Assembly (NCBI RefSeq): GCF_031458255.1
Contig: NZ_JAVDYC010000001.1
Coordinates: 9,472,501 to 9,536,500 of the forward strand
DNA: 64,000 nt
Direction: 5' to 3'
Source: Catenuloplanes niger
GTDB taxonomy: Bacteria > Actinomycetota > Actinomycetes > Mycobacteriales > Micromonosporaceae
Below the pieces are notes generated by a model, which was not told where the DNA came from, did no database searches, and saw only the letters and a program-made list of their open reading frames with translations. The position numbers and the translations under genes were made by a program. Below, piece after piece: positions 57,647 through 64,000 of the stretch. Numbering within the stretch: the first letter of the stretch is position 1; each line of letters begins with the position of its first letter.

Positions 57647-59776
57647 ATGGTCCTCACCGGACCCTCGCGCCGCCGTGTCGCGGCGCGCATCGCACTCGCC
57701 GGGCTGACCGCGCTCGCGGTCGTGCTCGGCGGTCAGACGCCGGGTAGCGCGCAGCTCCCGGCCGCGCCCAGCGCGCAGCCGCCGTCCGTTCCCGGGCTCG
57801 GCCAGGTCGACACTCCGGCGTTCCAGGTGCCGGGCCCGCTGCCGAAGCGCTCGGGCAGCATCCCCCAGGTCGCGCCGAAGGCCGGCTCCGCCGCCGCCCG
57901 CGCCGCGCTGGTCAACGACCAGGTCAACCTGAAGGCGCTGATCATCGGCGTCGGCACGAACGACTTCGGCATCGCGACCTGGAAGGCCACGCTGGACCGG
58001 GTCGGCGCCAAGTACGACGTGCTCGACGCGGCGACCACGACCGTCACCACCGGCACGCTGACCACCGGTGGCGTCGGCAACTACAACGCGATCCTGCTGA
58101 CCAACAGCATGCTGCTGCTGCCGAACTTCTCGTCGGCGCTCGACGCCACCGAGTGGAACCTGCTCTGGAACTACGAGCTGAACTTCGGCGTCCGGCAGGC
58201 CGCGCTCTACACCAGCTACGGCAGCTGGCCGGAGACGTACTGCCTGAACGGCGTGTCCGAGGGTGGTGTCACCGGTGACACGGTGCTGCCGGCGTCGCTG
58301 ACCACCGCGGGCGCGGGCGTCTTCGACTACCTGAACCCGTCGGCGCAGATCCCGGTCCAGGAGTCGTGGGTCTACAAGACCTCGCTCGTCGCCGGCTGCA
58401 ACGGCCAGGCGCTGCTGCAGGACGCGACCGGCAACGTGCTCGCGGTGAAGGCGACCACCAGCGGCCGCGAGAAGATCGCGCTGACGTTCACCTCCAACGT
58501 CAACCTGATCCAGTCGGACCTGCTGGTCTACGGCCTGTTCGAGTGGGCGACCAAGGGCCTGTTCCTCGGCGAGCGCAAGCACCACCTGAACGTCGACATC
58601 GACGACTGGTTCAACAGCGCGGACCACTACAAGGAGGACGGCACCGTCGAGTACGACCCGGGCTTCCGGGTCAGCGGCCACGACACGGTCAACCTGGCCG
58701 CGCAGCAGACCGCGCTGAGCACCGCGCACCCGAAGGTCGGGGACTTCAAGTTCAACCTGGCCTACAACGGCTCGGACATCGACACGTTCGCGGGTGACAC
58801 CTGCTACCCGAACGGCGACGAGACCACGCTGACCTCGACCACGAAGTGCCTCAAGGACAGCTTCCGGTGGATCAACCACACCACGAACCACCCGGAGCTG
58901 AACCAGACGGACTACAACACCTCGCTGTTCGAGATCCAGGACAACGCCACCCGCGGTGCGAACATCGGCCTCAACGTGCCGGCGACGATCCTGAAGACGC
59001 CGGAGTACTCCGGCCTGGGCGTCTACAACCCGAACCCGGACGACGACACCGGCCCGCCCACCGACTACGGCCTGGCCGGCTCGAACCAGGCGTTCCTGGA
59101 CGCGGCCGCGTTCGCCGGGGTCACGCACGTGCACGGCAACATGTCGTTCAACAGCCACAAGCCGGCGAACTTCAACACCAGCATCGTGCACCCGCTGAAG
59201 AACAGCATCAAGGTGGTGCCGGACTGGCCGACGAACATCGCGTACCACACCACCACGCCGCCGGAGGAGGCGCACTTCTACAACTCCTTCTACGGCCCGA
59301 ACGGCCTGTTCCCGTACTGGCCGACCGACCGGACGTACCAGCAGATCCTCGACTACGAGGCCGGCGTCATCGGCTTCCAGCACGTCGCCACCGGCTCGAT
59401 CTACTCGCACACGTTCCACATCGCGAACGTGCGTGACTACGGCAGCGGCAACACGCTGGTCACCGACTGGGTCGACAACATCATGGACAAGTACGAGGCC
59501 ACGTTCAACGTGCCGCTGATCAACTCGTCGTGGACCGGGATCGCGTCCTACACCGACGCCCGGAACACGCACTTCGCGGCGCTGACCGCCGGCGCGAACG
59601 CCGTCTACGACCGGGTCGCCGGGACCATCACGGTGTCGGTCCCGAACGGCGGCACCGTCCAGGTCGGCGGCGTGGCCGCCACGGTCGCGAACGCCACCAC
59701 GTACGGCACCGCGGTCACCGCGCCCGTCACCGTGACCGGCACGCCGGTCGTGGTCGCGGCCGCACCGCGCCTGTAA
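57647..59776 (+). CDS. Secreted deacetylase-like protein (Agd3/CE18-like)
   Basis: 709 residues. Signal peptide ~1-36 (RIALAGLTALAVVLGGQTPGSAQ), a Pro-rich spacer, a ~200-residue beta domain (NLKALIIGVGTNDFGIATW), then a deacetylase-like catalytic domain with HLNVDIDDWFN (Asp pair ~317) and NHTTNHPELN (~411), where HTTNH fits the H-S/T-x-x-H zinc motif of carbohydrate esterase 4 folds; SHTFH follows late. The order resembles fungal Agd3, which deacetylates galactosaminogalactan. A bacterial-Ig-like tail ends the protein. ATG 57647 is decided by GGAGG eight bases upstream. It precedes a PelF-type gene, so it probably modifies the polymer made there. Confidence 0.7.
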   Translation: MVLTGPSRRRVAARIALAGLTALAVVLGGQTPGSAQLPAAPSAQPPSVPGLGQVDTPAFQVPGPLPKRSGSIPQVAPKAGSAAARAALVNDQVNLKALIIGVGTNDFGIATWKATLDRVGAKYDVLDAATTTVTTGTLTTGGVGNYNAILLTNSMLLLPNFSSALDATEWNLLWNYELNFGVRQAALYTSYGSWPETYCLNGVSEGGVTGDTVLPASLTTAGAGVFDYLNPSAQIPVQESWVYKTSLVAGCNGQALLQDATGNVLAVKATTSGREKIALTFTSNVNLIQSDLLVYGLFEWATKGLFLGERKHHLNVDIDDWFNSADHYKEDGTVEYDPGFRVSGHDTVNLAAQQTALSTAHPKVGDFKFNLAYNGSDIDTFAGDTCYPNGDETTLTSTTKCLKDSFRWINHTTNHPELNQTDYNTSLFEIQDNATRGANIGLNVPATILKTPEYSGLGVYNPNPDDDTGPPTDYGLAGSNQAFLDAAAFAGVTHVHGNMSFNSHKPANFNTSIVHPLKNSIKVVPDWPTNIAYHTTTPPEEAHFYNSFYGPNGLFPYWPTDRTYQQILDYEAGVIGFQHVATGSIYSHTFHIANVRDYGSGNTLVTDWVDNIMDKYEATFNVPLINSSWTGIASYTDARNTHFAALTAGANAVYDRVAGTITVSVPNGGTVQVGGVAATVANATTYGTAVTAPVTVTGTPVVVAAAPRL

Positions 59777-59840
59777 CGACCGGTGACACCGCACGACCGG
59801 TAACACCGCACGACCGGAACAACGGAACAACGGAACAAGG
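59777..59840. repeat. Short direct repeats before the PelF-type gene
   Basis: Two copies of ACGACCGGTRACACCGC plus a partial third, then three AACAACGG-like units, fill the gap after the deacetylase stop. Confidence 0.8.
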
Positions 59841-59862
59841 CGAGAGGAATCGGGGGCCGCGG

Positions 59863-61671
59863 ATGAGAGTCGCGCTGGTGTCGGAAGGCACCTACCCCTA
59901 TGCGATGGGTGGCGTCAGCGTCTGGTGCGAGCAACTCATCCGCGGCATGCCCGACTACCGGTGGGAGGTCGTCGCGCTCACCGTCGACGGCACCGAGAAA
60001 CCGGCGTTCGCCTACCCGGAGAACCTGGACCGGGTGCACAACATCCCGCTGTGGGGCGCGCGGCCGGAGCGCCGCCGCCCCCTCGGGCGGGCGCTCGTGC
60101 CGGCCCGCCGGCCCGGCGCCGGCTTCGTCGAGTCGTACGAGGTGTTCCTGCGCGCGCTGGTCACCCCGCTGGAGTCGACCCGTTCCGAGGAGGGCGCGGT
60201 CAACCGCAGCATGTTCCTGCTGGCGCTGCGCGGCCTGTTCGAGTACGCCAACGACGGCGGCGACCTGAGCGCCGCGCTGGTCTCCAACGAGGCGCTGGAC
60301 ATGATGCTGGCGGCCTGGCACACGCTGCGGGTCGACGAGACCGGGCCGGCGCCCACGGTCGCGGACGCGCTGGAGGCGGCCTGGCTGGTCTCGCACATGA
60401 TGCGGCCGCTGTCCGCTCCCCCGGTCCGGGCCGACATCGTGCACGCCTCGATGAACGGGCTGGCCACGCTGACCGGGATGGCGTCGAAGTGGGCCTACGG
60501 GACCCCGATCGTCATGTCCGAGCACGGCATCTACCTGCGCGAGCGGTACATCGCGTACCTGCACGACGGCGCGCCGCACGCGGTCCGGGTGCTGGTGCTC
60601 AGCTTCTTCCGGTCGCTGGCCGGCGCGGCCTACCTGATCTCCGACGTGCTCGCGCCGCACTCCGCGTACAACCGGCGGTGGCAGCTGCACAACGGCGCGG
60701 ACCCGGATCGCATGTGGACGATGTACAACGGCGTCGAGCCGGACGAGTTCCCGGCCGCGACCGGTGAGCCGGACGCGCCGACCATCTCGTTCATGGGCCG
60801 CGTCGACCCGCTCAAGGACCTGCACACCCTGATCCGCGCGTTCGCCATCGTCCGCAAGGAGATACCGGACGCCCGGCTGCGGATCTTCGGGGGCACGCCG
60901 GTGGCGAACCGGGTCTACCACGCGTCCTGCCAGGAGCTGATCGACGAGCTGGGGCTGAGCGACTGCGCCACCCTGGAGGGCCGGGTCGGCAACGCGGTCG
61001 AGGCGTACCACGCGGGCAACATAGTGGCTCTGACCAGCATCTCCGAGGGCTTCCCGTACACCGTGGTGGAGGCGATGGCGTGCGGCCGGCCCACGGTCTG
61101 CACGAACGTCGGCGGCGTCGCGGAGGCGGTCGCGGACACCGGCATCGTGGTGGCGCCGCGCGACTTCGAGGCCGTCGCCGAGGCCGCGATCACGCTGCTC
61201 AGGGACCGCGAGCGGCGGCTGCGGCTGGGTGCCGCGGCCCGCGCCCGGGTGCTGGAGCACTTCACGCTGCGCCGCTCGCTGGAGGCGTACCGGAACGTCT
61301 ACGAGGGCCTGGCCAAGCCGGCCGAGCAGACCGCTCCGCCGCGTCACCTGCGCGGTCAGACCAAGGGCCGGGTCCCGGTGCCGGAGAAGCGCACCCGTCC
61401 CGGCGTGGCGCCGGTGCCGAGGCAGCGCGCCCGCAAGGGCATGGCCGCGGTGCCGCGCCGAGATCCGGGGGTACGCCCGGCGTGGCCCCCGCTGCCGCCG
61501 GTCCCGGTCACCGCGGTCGTCGACGAGACCGTGGAGACGACCGGCACGGACGAGACCACGGTGCTGCCGCGCACGCCGCACGCGCCGGCCGGCTCCGACG
61601 AGACCACGCTGCTCCCCCGGCTGACGTTCGACTCCGACGACACCACGAAGCTGGACGGTGAGGCGCGATGA
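59863..61671 (+). CDS. pelF: PelF-type GT4 glycosyltransferase with a Thr-rich tail
   Basis: 602 residues. The start VALVSEGTYPYAMGGVSVWC is the hallmark of PelF, the cytosolic transferase that polymerises Pel polysaccharide from UDP-sugars. The GT4 donor domain shows ISFMGRVDPLKDLHTLIRAF, then TSISEGFPYTVVEAMACGRP with the E-x7-E motif. Beyond ~490 a basic linker leads to a tail with TDETTVLPR, SDETTLLPR and SDDTTKLDG, absent from classical PelF. ATG 59863 begins the conserved part. The stop overlaps the next start (ATGA). Confidence 0.85.
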   Translation: MRVALVSEGTYPYAMGGVSVWCEQLIRGMPDYRWEVVALTVDGTEKPAFAYPENLDRVHNIPLWGARPERRRPLGRALVPARRPGAGFVESYEVFLRALVTPLESTRSEEGAVNRSMFLLALRGLFEYANDGGDLSAALVSNEALDMMLAAWHTLRVDETGPAPTVADALEAAWLVSHMMRPLSAPPVRADIVHASMNGLATLTGMASKWAYGTPIVMSEHGIYLRERYIAYLHDGAPHAVRVLVLSFFRSLAGAAYLISDVLAPHSAYNRRWQLHNGADPDRMWTMYNGVEPDEFPAATGEPDAPTISFMGRVDPLKDLHTLIRAFAIVRKEIPDARLRIFGGTPVANRVYHASCQELIDELGLSDCATLEGRVGNAVEAYHAGNIVALTSISEGFPYTVVEAMACGRPTVCTNVGGVAEAVADTGIVVAPRDFEAVAEAAITLLRDRERRLRLGAAARARVLEHFTLRRSLEAYRNVYEGLAKPAEQTAPPRHLRGQTKGRVPVPEKRTRPGVAPVPRQRARKGMAAVPRRDPGVRPAWPPLPPVPVTAVVDETVETTGTDETTVLPRTPHAPAGSDETTLLPRLTFDSDDTTKLDGEAR

Positions 61672-63203
61672 CGCTCTCCAGCGACGTCGGCGACGAGGTG
61701 CCGACGAGGAAACGGCGGCCCCGGGCCGGTGGCGGCATCATGGCCGCGGCCCGCGCGGCCAGCGAGGACGAGGCGCCGGCCACCGACATCACGGTGCTGC
61801 TGCCGAAGATCTCCACCGACCCGGTCGACGACCTGGTCGAGAAGGTCCGGCCGAAGCTCGGCAAGGCCGTGGACGCGCTGCAGGTCGCGGCGCTGCTGGA
61901 GTCGGACGGGCACACCGACCGCGCGGCCCGCGTCGAGTACGGCTACACCGACGTCTTCGCGCTCGCGCTCGAGGTCTACAAGCGGATGGGCCCGCCGTCG
62001 CCGGTGGCGCCGGACGAACCGAACCCGGTCGTGCTCACCCAGGGCCGCAAGGACGCGCTGCGCACGCTCGCGCACGGCCCGCTGTACGTGCTGCCGTCCG
62101 CCGCGTTCCCGGCCGTGCTGGCCGTGGTCGGGTTGCGCGCGTTGGTCATCGGCCTGGTCGCGGCCGGCACGCTCGGCTGGGTGCTGTCCGGCACGGCCGC
62201 GCACGGCGCGTACCGCATGCTGGGTCTGGGCCGGGAACGCTCGGCCGCGCGGATCCTGTTCTGGTCCGCGGTCGCCGGGCCGCCGCTCGGCCTGCTGCTC
62301 GGCGTGGTGGTCGCGCTCGGCTGGGGCGGCGGGCCGGAGCTGGTCGCGATGATGACCGGCCAGCTCGCGTACCAGATGGCCTCGACGCTGCTGGTCTTCT
62401 ACCGCCGCGAGCTGTGGCTGGCGCTGTCCATGGTGCCCGCGTTCGTGCTCGGCGCGCTCTACCTGATCCTCGGCGGCACCGGGCTGCGACTGGCGTCGGT
62501 CGCGGTGACCGTGCTCGGCGTCGCGGCCGCGTACGCGTTCGGCCTGATGGCGACCACCCGCCGGCACGGCGAGGAGGCGAAGCCGGAGCCACCGCTGCTG
62601 GCGTCGCTGCGCCCGGAGCGCCGCGGGCTGATCGGCGTCACCGGGTACGGGCTGGCCTCGGCCGCGCTGCTGTTCCACGCGCAGGCGCCGTACCTGCTCG
62701 GCCGGCTGGACGTCGCGGTCGCGGCCGTACCGCTGATCCTGTGCATGGGGTTGGTGGAGTGGCGGGCGAACCGGTTCTGGGCCGAGACCGTGGCGCTGAC
62801 CCGGCGGGTGCACCGCCCGGCCGAGTTCGTCGCGGGCGTCTGGCGGTCGATCGGCCGTGAGGTGCTGACCTGCCTCGCGGTGCCGGCCGCGGCCGCGCTG
62901 CTGCTGCTGGCCTGCCTGTGGCTGACCGGCCTGCTCACCGCGGCCGGCGTGCTGATGACGGCCGCGCACGTGGTGCTGGCCGGCGCGTACTACCTGGCGT
63001 TCCTGCTGGCCGGGCGTTCTCGCTTCGGCTGGCTGTGCGTGACCATGACGGTCGCGGTCGCGCTGCACCTGGTGCCCGCCCTGGTGCTGCGTGCCGGGCC
63101 GGTCCTGGACACCTCGCTCTACCTGGGCAGCGTCCTCACGCTGCTCGGTCTCTTCGCCGCAGGCCTGGTCCCGGTCATCGGGCAGGCCCGGCACTACCGG
63201 TAA
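61668..63203 (+). CDS. Polytopic membrane protein, candidate polysaccharide exporter
   Basis: 511 residues. A cytosolic N-terminal ~130 residues (TDITVLLPKISTDPVDDL and a helical ALQVAALLESDGHTDRAARVEYGYTDVFALAL) are followed by about 12 membrane helices. The number of helices and the overlap with a PelF-type gene fit a PelG-like or MOP flippase, but I see no clear family signature, so the role is inferred from context. It could also be a membrane anchor for the transferase. Confidence 0.6.
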   Translation: MTLSSDVGDEVPTRKRRPRAGGGIMAAARAASEDEAPATDITVLLPKISTDPVDDLVEKVRPKLGKAVDALQVAALLESDGHTDRAARVEYGYTDVFALALEVYKRMGPPSPVAPDEPNPVVLTQGRKDALRTLAHGPLYVLPSAAFPAVLAVVGLRALVIGLVAAGTLGWVLSGTAAHGAYRMLGLGRERSAARILFWSAVAGPPLGLLLGVVVALGWGGGPELVAMMTGQLAYQMASTLLVFYRRELWLALSMVPAFVLGALYLILGGTGLRLASVAVTVLGVAAAYAFGLMATTRRHGEEAKPEPPLLASLRPERRGLIGVTGYGLASAALLFHAQAPYLLGRLDVAVAAVPLILCMGLVEWRANRFWAETVALTRRVHRPAEFVAGVWRSIGREVLTCLAVPAAAALLLLACLWLTGLLTAAGVLMTAAHVVLAGAYYLAFLLAGRSRFGWLCVTMTVAVALHLVPALVLRAGPVLDTSLYLGSVLTLLGLFAAGLVPVIGQARHYR

Positions 63204-63236
63204 GACCCGAGCTCAACCGACCGTGGGGAGGTCTGG

Positions 63237-64000
63237 ATGCACGCGGTGATCCTCGCCGGGGGCAAGGGTGTACGGCTCCGTCCGTACACGACGGCCCTGC
63301 CGAAACCCCTGATGCCCATCGGGGACAGCCACTCGATCCTGCAGATCGTGCTGGAGCAGCTCGCGTCGTGCGGGTTCACCTCGGTGACCCTCGCGATCAA
63401 CCATCTCGGCCCGCTGATCCGCGCCTTCGTCGGCGACGGCAGCGAGTGGGGACTGACGATCGACTACGTGGAGGAGGAGAAACCGCTCAACACCGTCGGA
63501 CCGCTGTTCGGGCTGAAGGACAGCCTGCCGGACGAGTTCCTGGTGATGAACGGCGACGTGCTCACCGACCTCGACTACGGCCACCTGCTGCGCACGCACG
63601 CGGACTCCGGTGCGGCGGTCACCGTGGCCACGTCCGAGCGGGTGCACCGGATCGACTTCGGGGTGCTGGACAACGCGGACGGGCGGATCACCGGGTTCCG
63701 GGAGAAGCCGTCGCTGACGTACTCGGTCAGCATGGGGGTCTACGGCATGTCCCGGAAGACGATCGCGCCGTACCCGGCCGGTCAGCCGTTCGGCTTCGAC
63801 CAGCTGGTCCTGGACCTGCTGGCGAAGAACGAGCACGCGGCGATCTACCCGTTCGAGGGGTTCTGGCTGGACATCGGCCGGCCCGAGGACTACGACGAGG
63901 CGAACCGGAACTTCGCGGAGCTGAAGCCGATCCTGCTGCGCGAACGGATCGTCGTGCCCGCCTCGCCGGAGGAGATCCTGGCCGCACCGGGTCCGGGAGC
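63237..64000 (+). CDS. Sugar-phosphate nucleotidyltransferase, N-terminal part
   Basis: 254 residues are visible; the reading frame is open at the window end. MHAVILAGGKGVRLRPYTTALPKPLMPIGD is the nucleotide-binding loop of the glucose-1-phosphate thymidylyl-/mannose-1-phosphate guanylyltransferase family; later FLVMNGDVLTDLDY has the metal-binding Asp, then FREKPSLTYSVSMGVYGM and FWLDIGRPEDYDEAN. It makes an NDP-sugar, probably a precursor of the polymer handled by the three genes before it. ATG 63237 follows GGGGAGG. The end may carry a left-handed helix acyltransferase domain beyond the window. Confidence 0.9.
   Translation, partial: MHAVILAGGKGVRLRPYTTALPKPLMPIGDSHSILQIVLEQLASCGFTSVTLAINHLGPLIRAFVGDGSEWGLTIDYVEEEKPLNTVGPLFGLKDSLPDEFLVMNGDVLTDLDYGHLLRTHADSGAAVTVATSERVHRIDFGVLDNADGRITGFREKPSLTYSVSMGVYGMSRKTIAPYPAGQPFGFDQLVLDLLAKNEHAAIYPFEGFWLDIGRPEDYDEANRNFAELKPILLRERIVVPASPEEILAAPGPG

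Overview
The window is very GC-rich, with strong G/C bias at third codon positions, many GTG/TTG starts and dense ATGA/GTGA gene overlaps. It carries marker genes of Gram-positive filamentous actinomycetes: a PknG kinase, a DUF5999 protein, an S-adenosyl methyltransferase of the DUF574 type, a DUF3516 helicase and an ECF sigma factor paired with a DGPF protein. I infer an actinomycete, plausibly Micromonosporaceae-like; the genus cannot be fixed from sequence alone. No rRNA, tRNA, CRISPR array or insertion sequence was seen.

Layout. 1-11 kb: end of a GH43-like gene, a GNAT, then a copper module (CsoR repressor divergent from a secreted His-rich protein and the CopA ATPase, with two CsoR-type operators between). 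This is followed by NAD-binding, broken globin, SUKH-like, MFS, hydrolase, AraC and SDR genes. 10.6-16.2 kb (minus strand): a 1351-residue modular toxin/effector resembling the helical trunk of contractile-injection-system (eCIS) effectors, a candidate immunity gene just downstream, and a DUF574 methyltransferase upstream behind a 30-bp perfect palindrome. 16.3-31 kb: peptide deformylase, DUF5999, glycine decarboxylase gcvP with a glycine riboswitch, a degraded ABC ATPase, an aldo-keto reductase, SUKH, NmrA/LysR and TspO-like/MarR divergent pairs, a frameshifted DUF4184 gene, and bluB under a cobalamin riboswitch. 31-46 kb: pgm, a DGPF/ECF42-type sigma pair, DUF3800, methyltransferase, a membrane-anchored PstS-like protein, a TetR-hydrolase pair with a 22-bp palindromic operator, an acetoacetate decarboxylase-like protein, a secreted GH43 arabinofuranosidase with a LacI-type site, and a large DUF3516 helicase.

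46.5-56.9 kb: a tightly overlapped seven-gene signalling operon, glnX-glnH-(coiled-coil protein)-pknG-PP2C-vWA-FHA. The first, second and fourth genes correspond to the mycobacterial GlnX/GlnH/PknG amino-acid sensing pathway. The extra PP2C phosphatase, vWA protein and zinc-ribbon/FHA protein make it a self-contained kinase-phosphatase-reader circuit. 57.6-64 kb: a candidate exopolysaccharide locus with a secreted deacetylase-like protein, a PelF-type glycosyltransferase, a polytopic membrane protein of about 12 helices and a sugar nucleotidyltransferase running off the window. The glycosyltransferase ends in a repeated Asp/Glu-Thr-Thr tail that could be a kinase/FHA target and may connect the two operons.

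A striking theme is short in-frame tandem repeats (18, 27 or 30 bp) expanded inside linkers of many proteins here: the toxin, a LysR regulator, and at least four members of the PknG operon.
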